DNA of 64,000 nt, from positions 3,627,857 to 3,691,856 of the forward strand of contig OY725493.1 in the NCBI GenBank assembly GCA_963281255.1, given 5' to 3'. The notes below the pieces were generated by a model. That model ran no database searches and was not told the DNA's origin. It worked only from the letters and a program-made list of their open reading frames with translations. The stretch is from Aphrocallistes beatrix. Taxonomy: Eukaryota; Porifera; Hexactinellida; Sceptrulophora; Aphrocallistidae. The number at the start of each line of letters is the position of its first letter. The first letter of the stretch is position 1. Below are positions 34,879 through 47,716 of the stretch, in pieces. A program made the translations under genes and the position numbers.

Positions 34879-35128
34879 CCCCGACGTTTATGTGCTAGGG
34901 GACAAGATTTCACGCTAGAGCGATCCATCCAACTAACTTACCCTTCCGGCCCAGTTCAGATCGAGTGTAGACCACATCGGAAGAAGGAGCAATAAGCAAA
35001 ACCGAGTACACAGTCCCATAGCACTGACACAACCTTTCTAATTGTCTTTTAGTAACGTAGTCGATTTGATTCATTACTCTTTACAATAGTGTGGGAACTA
35101 TTTGCTGCATTTACAATCATCATTATTA

Positions 35129-35912
35129 GGGGCGCATGCATTAGTTCGAATCTGGTATGTAGGTGTTACTTCGAATCCTGTATGTAGGCGTTGGTTCGAA
35201 TCGAATTTGGCTATGTAGGCGTTGGTTCGAATATAATTTAACTATGTAGGCGTTAGTTCGAATATAATTTAACTATGTAGGCGTTGGTTCGAATATAATT
35301 TGAGCAAGTAGTCATTAGTTCGAATATATGACTTTCGTATTATTTGTTGCTAACACCAAAGTACTTTAGAGGTACAAATTTCATCAAATACAATTGTCAA
35401 AAGTTTCCCATATTCTCAGCAGAAAATGCTGCTTTTCCCTCAGTTCTTATAAATAGTTCTCCATAATGGCACTCAACCACCCCATTTCGTTCAGAAATGC
35501 CTTTTTCATCCTCAATTTTCTACTATTCTTAGCAGAAAATGCTGCTTTTCCCTCAGTTCTAATAAATAGTTCTCCATAATGGCACTCAACCACCCCATTT
35601 CGTTCAGAAATGCCTTTTTCATCCTCAATTCTCTACTATTCTCAGCAGAAAATGCTGCTTTTCCCTCAGTCCTTATAAATATCTCTTCCCAATGTCACTC
35701 AATGACAGACTACATTTAAAACTATTCGAACTAACGCCTACATGTTAAATTCGATTCGAACTAAAGCCTACATGTTAAATTCGATTCGAACTAACGCCTA
35801 CATGTTAAATTCGATTCGAACTAACGCCTACATGTTAAATTCGATTCGAACTAACGCCAACATACAGGATTCGAACTAACGCTTACATACAGATTCGAAC
35901 TATGCAGCCCCC
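35129..35912. mobile_element. Fold-back hAT-type element, 784 bp, 8-bp duplication
   Basis: Flanked by identical CATTATTA (35121-35128 and 35913-35920). Ends GGGGCGCATGCATTAGTTCG and, in complement, GGGGGCTGCATAGTTCG. Each arm carries a tandem array of about 31-35 bp units (TATGTAGGCGTTGGTTCGAA) in opposite orientation. The middle (35405-35700) holds three direct repeats of about 112 bp containing GCAGAAAATGCTGCTTTTCC. No coding capacity. Confidence 0.88.
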
Positions 35913-36389
35913 CATTATTAAGTATCGTACGTGTAATCGAATTTTAGAGCAGTTTTAATGTCGCCAACTTTCTCTAAATCAGAGATAATTTAGCTTCATC
36001 GATTGTTTCCCCTAGGGAAAGCAAAATGATGACATTTTGACTGTAAATCCTTTCTTAGAATTTGGGGATTTTTCATCCTTTTTCAGTAATTTTTCTTTGA
36101 AGTGAGAAAAATGTGAGTATATAGTCTGTTAAATAATTACGAACGTACATAAATATATGTAGAACTCCCTATTAATAGGGAATTATTGTAACAATTTCAA
36201 CAAGTACAGTGATATTCTAGATAATTATTTTTTAAATAGTAATTTAACCCACGCATGTCACAGGAATGTGTTGCGTCATTTCCGGTTTAAGCCATTTTCA
36301 ATGGGAAGCCATACAAGTTTGGGGTTACTACTATAAATAGAAAAATCCCTAGTGCTTTCAAGGGATATTATTAGCCTTTATGATTCACG

Positions 36390-36713
36390 AGTCTCGCGGG
36401 CCCCAAATCTGTCAGTTCCTGTTATGGTCACATCATCATGGCCGTAGCAAGAACTGACATTAGAAACCTATATGAAAGCAATGAAACAACTAAAATTATA
36501 CTTATAAAGCTAAAATAACTAAATACAATAAATTGAATCATTATATAATGCTTATAGAAAATATATTGATATTTAGCATCAAATTCACACCAAAATTAGG
36601 CGGGCCCATTTTGTATTACAATCACTAACACGGGGGTACCATAATAGAGTGTTTGAAAAGAGTCCGGGCAATCAAATATAGTCTTGCGGACCCCAGGTTG
36701 CCCACCGCTCATG
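36390..36713 (-). mobile_element. Charlie-like hAT remnant
   Basis: The right edge in reverse complement reads GCGGTGGGCAACCTGGGGTC, a Charlie-type terminus. A GCGGGCCCC stretch near 36397 may be the other side. No coding sequence or clear duplication. Confidence 0.5.
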
Positions 36714-37493
36714 TAGCTATATATTTTGTCATAAAATAATAATTTATATTTTTTATTGCTTACATTATAATAAAATTAACGCAAGTACTATATAAGTTAG
36801 TGTGTAAAAGAATTAGTACAACAACGACAGTTTATTGTGGTGTAAAATGGTTTGCATTTCGTGAAGCAATATCCTTACTTTTTAAAATCGATTAATGTGT
36901 GCATATATATACGTATATATATATATACAGGCGCGCTTCGTTTGCTTGCGCTGGGCTGCTGGTAGGCACTGTGATAGTATCACTCAAAAATCACATTTTA
37001 AAAAAAATTTTTGAAGCGAAATGGTGACATCGAAACAGAGTGATGAGTCATCATTTTTGATAAAATTTGTATTATATGTGAGATATATTAATATATACAT
37101 TCTATAAAAATATCAGCCTTCTATCACCAATAAATGGCTGAGTTATAGTCGATAAACTAAAATTTCTAATTATAAAAGGTGACAATGACATCATAATTCC
37201 ATAATGAGTCAACATTTTCGTCTTGGCTCAGAACTTAGTGGAGCCATAACCAAACACTGCCACATGGCGTGAATCAGCTTTATGTGCCTGGCAGTTTCTT
37301 CAATCAATTTGTTACAGATATATATACAGTGGAAACCGGTTATAAGAACATCGTTGGGAGTTGAAAAAAATGTTCTTATAACCGATATGTTCTTATAACA
37401 GTATTTCGGTTATAAGAACATGTTCTTATAACCGACATAAGAAGTCAGATATGTCGGTTATAAGAACATATTTTGTTCTTTTTATCGTTTATA

Positions 37494-38810
37494 CTTAGGT
37501 CATTTCAAAAGTACTGATCACTATTGATTTTTGACAGTTAGTGTATATCAAATGCACCAATTAATATAATCTACATAGCGTTCCCATTCTCTCCTAATAT
37601 CTAAAAGAAATTTTATGATAGCATAAGTATTTTTCTTACAATCATCATTTCAATCTTGTCAGTTTTGGCTACTTAAACATTTATGGCTTCAAAATCGTCA
37701 ATTATTCAGCAAGAGCAAAGGGCATATATCAAGTTTCGTTCACTGCTAAAAGATTCGGAAAGGAATATCCACAATGATCTCGTGGAAGTTTGTGGAGATC
37801 AAGCACTTGCTTATTCAACGGTTAGAAGATGGGCTCAACTATTCAGAGAGGGAAGAGACAGCATTGAAGATGAGCCTCGGACTGGTAGGCCTAAATCTGC
37901 AACCTGTGAACCCTCAATTGAGTTAGTTGGTGAATTCTTCGAAATGGCCCTTGCTGCTCTATTGAAGAGATTTCTAAGTATACGGATATCTTAACGGGAA
38001 ATATTTATCACATTCTGAAGGAAGATCTCGGAGTAAGGAAGGTTTGCGATCGGTGGGTGCCGTATTTACTGTCAGAGGCCCAGATGGGACAGGGGTATAA
38101 TTTTGTGATAATCTTCTACATTACGAAAAATTTGATGCAAGGCGACTCTATGAAATAGTAACCATAGATAAAACTTGGATTTATTATTCACAACCTAAAT
38201 CCAAGGAAAAATCTAAGTGTTGGCTGCATCCGGGCGAACCCCGACCAAAAAACCGCGTCCAGATTTCCGTGCCAAGAAGGTAATGCATTTGACGCCTACG
38301 GTCCAGTTGCTCAAGTTTGCGTTCCGAAGGGCCAGAATGTTACTGGAGACTTTTATCGCACTCGTGTGCTCGCAGAAGTCTTAAACACTACGCAGAGCGT
38401 CGGCTGAGAACTGGTCCTCCTAGAATAAAACTTCTACATGACACTGCTAGTAGCCATAAAACTAAACAAGTCGCCGCATACATCGAGGATATAGGGATGC
38501 AGACACTGAATCATTCTCCCTATTCCCCTGACCTAAGTCCTTGTGAGTTCTGTTTTTTTCCAAGCTGAAAAGTCATCTCTCTGGCAAGGAGTTCACTAGT
38601 CGAATGGAGATCGGATTCGCCTTTCATAAGTACCCGAAATCGATCCCACAGACGGAGTATAAAAAGACATTCCGTTGCTGGGTAGACCGTCCAAAGGAGT
38701 GTATTCGCGTCAAGAGAGACTATTTCGAGAATATGTAATTAAATAACACATCAGTCGTTGCTTAATATCAAATTGGTGGGGGGTGATCAGTACTTTTGAA
38801 ATGACCTAAG
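37494..38810 (+). mobile_element. Mariner element, third copy (1317 bp)
   Basis: Same terminal repeat as 15825-17154 (CTTAGGTCATTTCAAAAGTA), TA on both sides. Inserted in the pogo-like MITE. Confidence 0.93.
37683..38738 (+). pseudogene. Mariner transposase, frameshifted
   Basis: ATG 37683 (MASKSSII), helix-turn-helix VCGDQALAYSTVRRWAQLFR, linker DEPRTGRPKSA, frameshift near 37950, first Asp region decayed (VTIDKTWIYY: the usual Glu after Asp is Lys), LLHDTASSHKTK and YSPDLSPCEF. The third catalytic position is Glu instead of Asp, as in 15381-15824. The frame ends at TAA 38736-38738. Inactive as read. Confidence 0.9.
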
Positions 38811-39130
38811 TAAGAACATCTATTATCGTTTATAAGAACATCTATTGTCGGTTATAAGAACATGTCAGAAATTACAAAATTGGTTGTGTATGAATGAAAA
38901 AAATGATAACTTGACTACTAATAGTTCTAGAAATTATTGATAGAATGTTCTTATAACCGATATTAGATGTTCTTATAACCGGTTCTGTTTAAATAGTAAT
39001 GAATAGAAAAGAATCCGTTTCCAAATAAATGGTTCTTATAACCGACATGTTCTTATAACCGGTGTTCTTATAACCGATATCCACTGTATATATATACATA
39101 CGAACATGAATCGAATTTTAATAGTAAGGA

Positions 39131-40857
39131 GATATATATCTGTAACGAATTGATTGAAGAAACTGCAGGCACAGAAAGCTGATTTTTGGCATGTAGGAGT
39201 CTCCTGGGTATGAGTCCACTAAGTTCTTCCTCAGACGAAAATGTCAACTCATCATGGAATTATGACGTCATTGTCACCTTTTTTATAATTAGTAATTTCA
39301 GTTTTTTGCCTATAACTCAGCCATTTAAGGGTGATGTTTCCTTCCAGAACTAACTTTTAAAGTTTTCATTATTTTCTCCTGAAATTTTTTGTGGAAACTA
39401 TTCTCGATGAGTTATCAGCAAAAATACACTTTTCGGAAGCTCAAGAAGCAAGAAAAAATTTTTTTTCCCCTCAAATCACCTAATTTATAGAGGAGATTCA
39501 AGGAAACTTCAATGGCTTATGTCTCTACTCAATAATTCCTGCACGAAATGGTTGAATAAAGAAAATAATAGGAATAGAATTTTCAATTTTAACCCAAATA
39601 ATTTTTTCTTATAAATTTCGTTGCTAAAATATTTAGAGGCAGATTTTCGTAAGGAAAAATATTTTAACTTTTTTCTAAAGTAGAATATCGAAAATCTGTC
39701 TCTATCATTTCGTTCTACGTGACGAATTCTTTCCAAAACCGTCGAGTATTTTACTCTACGACTTTTGTAACTAGAGATTCCTCCGTTGTAAAATTGATTT
39801 TTTTTAGTGCTAAAAACAGGCTACAAAGCAATTTTGTTCGGAAAGGCTTGATTTCTATAATTTTTTCCTGTGTCCTAATATTAAACAACATCTTAACATC
39901 CTAAATGAACAACTTATAGTAGTACTTAACTTCAAAATATGGAATATCAAATATTTTCAATCATGGCACCTTCAAAAGTGTAGTATCAGTTATGACTGGG
40001 ACCCAAAAATGACCTTGTCCGATAGTATCCGCCGAAATCCCACATCTATAACTTTATTTGACTATGCCAGGTCGTTATTTTAATACTGAATTCGTTCTCA
40101 GCACTAGATTTCCAGCAATTTGATATATATATTGACCATATTTGGAGAATATTTTGGTTGCCTTTTCCTAGCAACGGTCAGGAATGTGAAAAAATTCCTG
40201 GCCGTTGCTAGGCACGGGCAAACATAAATGTTTCCAAATATGGTCAATATATATATCAAATTGCTGGAAATCTAGTGCTGAGCATGAATTTAGCATTAAA
40301 AAGATGATCTGGCACTGTCAAAACAAGTTATAACCGTGGGACATTTCGCATTTAAAATGTGTCGTTTTTAGAGCGACACCAGGTGATACAAGTGGCTCAA
40401 AGTGGCGAAATGTTGGGGCTGAAGTTATATAAATCGGAATTATTGTTTAGAACCCCTATAAGGATCTAAAAATGATAAAAAAAGCAATTTGGGCACATTT
40501 TTAGAAAAAAACAAGTGTCCCATGGGAAACACCAACCTTAATAGAAGGCTGATAGAAGGCTGAAATTTTAAAAGAATGTGCATACTGATATATCTCAAAT
40601 ATGATAAAACTTTCATTACAAAATGTTCACTCATCACTCTGTTATGACGTCACATTAAGCATCGAATATTTAAAAATTGACTTATTATGTGATTTTTCTA
40701 GTGAAATTGATTATAACAGTATGAAATACGTTTTTAGAAATGCTATCTACCTTATAATTAATCAATGTGAGCCTAGGCGCGCAATGTGCGCATCCAGCCG
40801 ATACAAGATGTCCTCCAGCCCCGCAGCGCATGCAAGCGAAGCGCGCTTGTATATATA
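39131..40857 (-). repeat. X element, copy 7, tail to tail with copy 6
   Basis: Reverse X: tail CTGTAACGAATTGATTGAAG at 39145, CRE near 39266, then Y copy 2 inserted at TTAA, then the rest of the body (CRE near 40645) and a decayed head ending GAAGCGCGCTTGTATATA. Confidence 0.85.
39329..40537 (-). mobile_element. Y element, copy 2 (1209 bp), TTAA duplication
   Basis: Exactly flanked by TTAA (39325-39328, 40538-40541) inside the X body, with ends GGGTGATGTTTCC / GGAAACACCAACC. Contains the H palindrome (TAGCAACG arms, 40080-40300). No transposase. TTAA specificity suggests piggyBac- or Kolobok-type mobilisation (inference). Confidence 0.88.
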
Positions 40858-41285
40858 CCACCCTGACGAAAGTATTTCGACACTTGATTTTTCCCATACA
40901 AATAATACTAAATTGGATTTTTCATGAAGGGCAATACGTTCAAATTCAAAGAGTTACTAAAAATCTGATTTCAGATTCGAAATCTGCACATTCGAACTAG
41001 TCATAGTTGAACATGACTAATAAATTACTCAACTCAATGAACAATCTTATCAGCCTGAGCCACCATAAGTAACTCATTTTCATCATGTATAGTGCTCAAA
41101 ATGGGTGTATGTGGTATAAGGTGGCACTGATTGATAATTACAAAAAGTTAGGAATGATGATTAATTAGAAAAATTAACCTGTGACTAATTTGAATGCGTA
41201 TTATTTGAATCTGGAATCCAGTTAGCTGTATTTTTTGAGACTATCTCTACTACCTGCTAGCTCTTAAAGCAATTCGAAAAATATC
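40858..41285. mobile_element. P4: Tc1-type MITE, right end decayed
   Basis: Starts CCACCCTGACGAAAGTATTT after TA at the end of X copy 7. The CAGATTCGAAATCTGCACAT segment pairs with a decayed complement near 41200. Central GTGGCACTGATTG motif. Confidence 0.65.
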
Positions 41286-41319
41286 CAAAGTTTTCAGTCA
41301 AAATATATATATAGTACTA

Positions 41320-41720
41320 CTTAGACGAATGTTCTCGACAATTTCATTTTTTACATACAACTAGTACTTAAATTTGGTAAATTCATGAAGATGACCACTT
41401 TTAAACTGTAAAATATGCAAATAATCGGATTTCAGAATCGAAATATAGATATTCGACTTAGACAAATTGGAGATCTACAAAAATTTGATAATCTCAATGG
41501 ACATATAGTAGTTAAAGAATATGTAGCACATTGATTATCTGAAATGAATACTTGATAGAAACTTCTCCTATGACTTTTTTATGATTGTGTAAATTTCAAA
41601 CCTAAATCCGATTATGAACTTTTAGTTGTATTTCTTACCATTTGAAAGTACTATTCGTTTTCATGAATAGACCAGTTTTAAAATTATTTGTGTGTAAATA
41701 ATGAATTGTCGAATTATTTT
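41320..41720. mobile_element. P5: decayed Tc1-type MITE
   Basis: A second P-like unit beside P4: inner motif CAGAATCGAAATATAGATAT at about 41430 and the outer CATGAATAGACCAGTTTTAA at about 41660 match P2. Terminal repeats are poorly preserved. Confidence 0.45.
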
Positions 41721-42249
41721 TAAAAAAGGTTTTAGGTAAAAAAAAGAGGAAAGAGTGGATAAAGTGGAATCTCAAAATTAGCTGACATAGTAACATCGTA
41801 GTGGATTCCAATAAACCTACCTCCAAATATGATATCTCTTGGACAGTGGCTTTCAACCTGTGGGTTTTATTTGCAGAGTCCATGAAATATTTCAACTTAG
41901 GAGACAGTTTGATAGGAAACATTTAGCTTACAATGATCGATATCTCTAATTATTCCAAAGAAAATCAGATCAACAAAGAAATCTAGATTTAATTCTACAG
42001 GACAGACATGTAAAAATACAAGAGATTCGGAAGTACGACAACTCGTAACACCAGCTCGAACTACCCTGATGGGTCAATTCTGTGCCAATTTTACAAAATT
42101 TAAAAAACATAAATTTGTCCCTCCGTTAAAGAAATAATGAATTGCGATCCGGTTACTTTAATAGAATAAATTGTAATTATTATAAAATATAGTAATGAAT
42201 AAGATATAAGTAGATGATGATGATTAAGATAATTGACATCAGTCATTTC

Positions 42250-42510
42250 CTATGTAAAGGTTGTGCGTATCCCTCTCAAAAATTCTATCCTAGGGCGATA
42301 CAGGTAACTACCAATTAGGTCCCTTATAGCGTTTTCTCTAGCTAGAACATTCTTCGCCTTTTGTACCTTCTCTCCAGCTATATATTTAGCCTGCCTTACT
42401 TCTACAAGACCCTGTTCACGCTTTAGTGCAGCTAGAAATTTCCATATATTTGGATGGTGACACCCGACTGTTACATTGAAGTTGCGATGCCACGCTTCAA
42501 CTGAATTCTT
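42250..42510 (-). pseudogene. MULE transposase-like C-terminal exon
   Basis: Minus strand, open from a possible acceptor near 42510 to TAG 42250-42252, about 86 codons: NSVEAWHRNFNVTVGCHHPN, IWKFLAALKREQ, then a basic helix and YRPRIEFL. The N-x-VE-WH-x-F and HP-IW-FL pattern is the conserved C-terminal region of MULE-type (FLYWCH-associated) transposases in animals. The rest of the protein is not nearby. The frame itself is intact. A different MULE exon lies at 63716-63965. Confidence 0.75.
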
Positions 42511-42692
42511 TAGAAAAATAATACAACATAATTGACTGATCGTGATAGTTCGAGTTGCCGGTGTTACGAATTGTCGGTGTACGGTGTTGCGAATTGTCTG
42601 TTACGAATTGTCTGTGTTGCGAATTGTCGTACTCCCAAGAGATTCAGTTCAAAATGGAAATTCAAAATATTAGGCTTAATAGATTAATGTAT

Positions 42693-43304
42693 TACAAGCG
42701 GCTTTGCTTCCTTGCGCTGCGCGGCTTGCGGGTCCGCAGAGTCTCCCTGTGGGAGCCTGGAGTTGCTCAATATAGCCTGTTTTGGGAATTTGTTTACTTT
42801 ATTTAAATATTGCAAACAAAAGTTAACAAATAATTTCTCTATAGCTTCGAAAATATGATATTCGAAATCTACACTACTAAACTTCCATGTCAACCGTTGG
42901 ATGCTAGTCTCTAGCAAATTTTTAAAAATTCATCAAATGGTATCAAAATATGTATATAAGGTGTGAACATATACACAAAAACGTTTTTATTGCTATACAC
43001 TATAATATACTTAAGACATCTATATAGTTTATTGCTTTGAAGTATTAATAACAATGACAGCCTACATTAGTGTCGTACAATCATTTCTATTGTTAGAGTG
43101 AAGCCGTACACAGTATTGTATAGAAAAGTTGTGTAAACATGTTTTCTATTTTATTTGAAGAGGTATGAAAATTTCACTTAGATCTCCCAACTTAATCGTA
43201 GATCCATTATTTGTCACCTACATGCCAATTTTCGTATCTCTACGACTTTCTAATTCTTCAATCAATTCGGACAACAAACAAAAAATCCTAACGTTATAAT
43301 ATAT
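42693..43304 (+). repeat. Z element, copy 2, nearly full length
   Basis: X-like head (CAAGCGGCTTTGCTTCC, GCGGCTTGCGGGTCCGCAGA) followed by a body unrelated to X and a tail AACAAACAAAAAATCCTAAC GTTATAATATA. Shows that two families share one head. Confidence 0.8.
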
Positions 43305-43862
43305 AAGATACATGTCATAAAATTCTGCTTATTAAAGGTTTTGAGTTAAATTAGTATTCTCAGGGAGTGGTCGCAAAGAATATTATGAAATGGTCCTAAA
43401 AAGTTTAAAAACTACAGCCTTGGCCGATAGCAGGCTATCTTTTAAGCAATTTTTTTCTTTCTTCTAAAAGTTTTGTATTTCTGATTTATTTTTATATATG
43501 ACTAAGAAATGGTTGGATATTTTATATTAGCGTATTATTACATGATTGTGTTCGAAGTATGATAAATTTTACATTCCTAGCCAATATTGGGAGTTTCAGA
43601 TGGCTTCGAGTACAATAACGTTTCAAAATTTTGAATTTATATTAATAAAAATCCCAATATAATATATTTTTTTTATTCCGGGGATTATTTTTTTAATCCT
43701 AAAAAAGATACACTGGTCTATAGAATTATATGATGAGTACTATATCTTTATATATTGTCTTTATATATATGTAATAATCTTTATATATATGTAATAATGT
43801 GTACATGTTCTTTCAACGTATATGTTTGTAGTCATGAAATACCTCAAAGTTAGATCGATTAA

Positions 43863-45031
43863 GGTTGGCCTTTCCTATGGGCATTTTGTTTTTTATCAAA
43901 AATTTGCCAAAAGTCCTTTTTAAACATTTTAGGATAACTAAAGGGGTTCTAAACACTAATTTTGATTTTTAGAATTTCAGTGCTAATATTTCGCCAATAA
44001 CAGCCACTTGTACCACCTGGTGTCGCCTAAAAAAGGAACATTTTGTCTCATATCCATAACTTCTTTGAACCATGTCAGATCATAAATTCGTGCTCAGCAC
44101 TAAATTTCCAACAATTTGATATATATATTGGACATATTTGGAGAAATTCTTTGGCTGCAGGTTCCTTTGCAACGGCCAGGAATATGAAAAAATTTCTGGC
44201 CGTTGCTATGCACGGACATCCAAAAAATTCTCCAAATATGGTCAATATATATAACAAATTGCTGGAAATTTAGTGCTGAGCATTAAAATGATGATCTGAC
44301 ATGGTTCGAAGAAGTTATTGATCTCGAATTCCGGCGGACACTATCGAATGTGGTTATTTTTGGATGGCCAGTCAGCAATGACCATTTTTTCCCACTTTTG
44401 ATGGATAAAAATTTGATATACCATATTTTGAAGTTAAGTAGTGCTATAAGTTGTCGAATAAGGATATTTGCATGTTATTTAATATTCCAAAGCAGTTAAA
44501 ACTAATGGAAATTTAGGGACATATATAAATATTTTCTAAATCCTATTTCTGAGACTTTTTTTTCAGCAATTATAAAGGTGATAACTTTTTGTAAATTCAA
44601 CATAGGGACGAAAACTTAACGGTTTCTGATAGATCTCGAAGAGTAGAACATAATGAACAGACATAATTTTGATAATACAAATAAAAAGAGAATTAAGAAA
44701 AAAATAGTGTCAAAATTACTAAAAATAAAATTCCTCTGGTGTTTTGGTGTGAATTTTTGACAATTTTCAAAATTTCAAAAATCTGTCTGTTCGTTAGTTA
44801 AATCATCGATTTATGAATTAATTTGAAAAGTTTCTAATGGATTGTAAGCATATTGTTCCCGATTTCTTACTTGTAAAATGACCAAATTTTTTAAAAAAAA
44901 TTTTTATCTCTTTAATTATTTCAATTATTAATGCAGTTTTGCAGATAACTCTGCGATTCAAATCTGCACTGAAAAAATTAAACGAATCGGTTAAAAAAGT
45001 CAAAATTTAGCTATTATAGGAAAGGCCAACC
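43863..45031 (+). mobile_element. Y element, copy 3 (1169 bp), TTAA duplication
   Basis: TTAA on both sides (43859-43862, 45032-45035). Ends GGTTGGCCTTTCCTATGG / TATAGGAAAGGCCAACC. H palindrome with GGCCAGGAAT and CTGGCCGTTG arms at 44075-44285. Confidence 0.88.
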
Positions 45032-46683
45032 TTAAGACTAAGTAATTACAAAATAACGCATTTGTAATGATAACGATAGTACTCTTCTGGAGAATTTTGC
45101 AGTTGTAAAACAGTCTTCTAGATCATTTCATTATTACTGAATAATGGCATTCATTGTTTCATTGTTTATAAATATTCATTTTTTTATAGACATGGAAATC
45201 AGGACAAAAACTTTCTACATCCCTGTGATCATCCGAAGGCTGCATTAACGGGGCGTTAGCTCTTAGAGTAGAAGTCTTAAGGATACCGCCCGCGAAAAAC
45301 CACATGATTTGGCTTACGGTATACGATGAAATTAGAGCTATAAGAGATGTTAAGCGTGGGCACGTATATCCTTCTAGAAATACGCATTCCAAACCGCTTT
45401 TGATTTTGATTTCTAGTTTTTGAGATATAGTGTCTGAAAGTTTTTCGTTATTCGCAAGCATATCCTAATGGTGGACACCCGGCCACTAGAATATTTTTTA
45501 AGACATGCCAAGGAAATAAATGCTTCCAAAATCGAATCATATATAGTCTATCATATTTGCCACCTCATAGGAACAAAAGAAAGTTAAAATGACCTGAAAA
45601 AAGTGCCAAAAAACCGCAAAAACATCGGGTATTTTGGTGAATCAGTTATAATATGACTAAGTTAAAAGATATCGAAAGTCGAGTGGTCCCACGTTCATGG
45701 CGTATTGATAAGGAACAACTCTTGAATTTCTCAAATCTTTATCTCAAAGCAATTTTGACTTTTTTTGATTTTCAAGACGGTCAATTTTAAAAATTTAAAG
45801 TCCAGAGATATAGAGATTTCAAGTTTAAATGTTAAGAACAATGTAAAATGAGTTATCAAGGATAAATTGGAAAAAATAGCAAAAGTACACTGAAAATCTA
45901 CAAATTTCCTTGAGGCAACTAACCACGAAAATTTTGAAAAAATAGTGAATAATAATTCATATTTCTAGCTCTACGAAGTATAATCCATCAGTTTAGAATG
46001 AATTAAGAACTTCTAAAAAGCATACTAGGAAGTTTAAACGAAAGTCTACGACTTTTAGAATCCAAGTTAGGATTTTCGAAAAATGCTACGTTATCACATG
46101 CCAAAAATCTTAACATTTCAACTTAACATTCCATAGGATGTAGTGCAATTATTATCAATGAATTATATTGATAGCCTTAAAAAGTATATTAGGAGGTGAG
46201 AACTAAGAATTTAGGCTTAATTTACAGAGATAGAGATTTCTCTTTTTGGACCCTCATGAGGGTATTTTGACCGAATCTTGGAGATCCAATGCCAGAACTT
46301 CCAAAATAATTATGAAAAGTGCTCCAATTTTTCTGTACACATTATTAACGACATATTTCATGATTAGATACACCATTTTCTAAATATTAGTATTACAGTA
46401 AAATCAATGATAAGTCGAGAAATATTTATTTTTTGACACAGCGATGTTTGAGGAAGCTATATATTTTCGCATTTATCCTTTCATTTAAGATTATAATAGA
46501 TTATATATCTTCAATTGTTTTTAAGATATGACATCGGCCTCTTTAGGGGCAATAGAAAGGTATCATGCCCGAACTTTATCTTTAATAAGCGACATCTGAC
46601 GATCAAATGGACGAATCCGAACCAATTTTTTAAAAAAATTATCAAAAATACATTTCAGTCACAATCATTACTAAATATCTGTT

Positions 46684-47170
46684 ACAAGCGGTCTTCGCTT
46701 GCTTTCGCAGTGAGGTTTGTGTCCGCCGGAGGCATCTGAGATCACATTGATTAATTATAAGGAGAAAACATCTCTAAATACGTATATCTTACAATTATAA
46801 TCAATATTACACGAAAAATTATCAAATTTGTCAATTTTTAAAATTTGAAAACGTAATTATGAAGGCATAACAGAGTGATGATTCATCATTTTTTGACAAT
46901 AGTTGCATCATATGTGAGGTATATTAATTTACACAGTCTCTCAAAATTTCAGCATTCTATTACCAAAAATGGCTAAGTTATACTCGAAAAACTGAAATTT
47001 CTAATTATAAAAAAGGTGACAATGACGTCATAATTCTATGATGAGTCGACATTTTCGTCTGAGGTCAGACCATAGTGGAGCCATAGCCAAAAGACTCCCA
47101 CATGCCAAAAATCAGCTTTCTACGCCCGGCAGTTTCTTCAAACAATTCATTACAGATATATATGTATATA
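46684..47170 (+). repeat. X element, copy 8
   Basis: Decayed head (CAAGCGGTCTTCGCTTGC), body with second CRE (TGACGTCA near 47026) and TGAGTCG, and a tail ending in ATTACAGATATATATG. Its terminal inverted motif is missing; X copy 9 begins at once. Confidence 0.8.
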
Positions 47171-47716
47171 TCCTTTCTATTAAAACTGGATTAGTGTATA
47201 CACGTGTATATATATATATATATATATATATACAAGCGCGTTGCTCGGCGGGTGGACATTTTGTGTCTGCCGGAGGCGCCCTTTGGGTGCCTGGGGTCAC
47301 ATTGATTGATTATAACGGGGATAACATCTTAAATACGTCTGTCCTATTGTTATAATCGATATCGCACGAAAAATCACGAAATTTGTCAATTTTTAAAATT
47401 TTGATGTGTATTGATGACGACATAACAGAGTGATGAGTCATCATTTTTTGTTGATAGTTGTATCATATGTGAGATATATTAATATAGATATTCTATTAAA
47501 ATTTCAGCCTCCTATCACCTAAAACGGCTGAGTTATGGTCGAAAAACTGAAATTTCTCATTATAAAAAGGTGACAATGACGTCATAATTCAATGATGAGT
47601 CGGCATTTTCATCTGAGCTCAGAACTTGGTGGAGCCATAGCCAAAAGACTCCCATATGCCAAAAATCAGCTCTCTGTGACTGGCAGTTTCTTCGATCAAT
47701 TCGTTACAGATATATA

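Larger units (their letters stand above)
37327..39086. mobile_element. Pogo-like MITE (R family) carrying a mariner
   Basis: Ends CAGTGGAAACCGGTTATAAG and, in complement, CAGTGGATATCGGTTATAAG, TA outside. The motif GGTTATAAGAACAT or its complement occurs more than ten times near both ends. About 443 bp without the mariner 37494-38810. Confidence 0.88.
36872..39130 (+). repeat. X element, copy 6, hosting nested insertions
   Basis: Left motif TCCTTACTTTTTAAAATCGA, decayed head, body with AP-1-like sites, and right end GAATTTTAATAGTAAGGA. Interrupted by the pogo-like element 37327-39086, which itself contains a mariner. Confidence 0.8.

Noticed and set aside
35150..35320. Repeated GGTTCGAATC as pol III promoters of real tRNA-derived genes
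   Set aside because: There is no A box at the expected distance; the B-box resemblance is a property of the minisatellite unit.
34731..35905. CRISPR-like arrays
   Set aside because: Units are contiguous or have near-identical spacers, lie in a eukaryotic sequence and have no cas genes. They are minisatellites.
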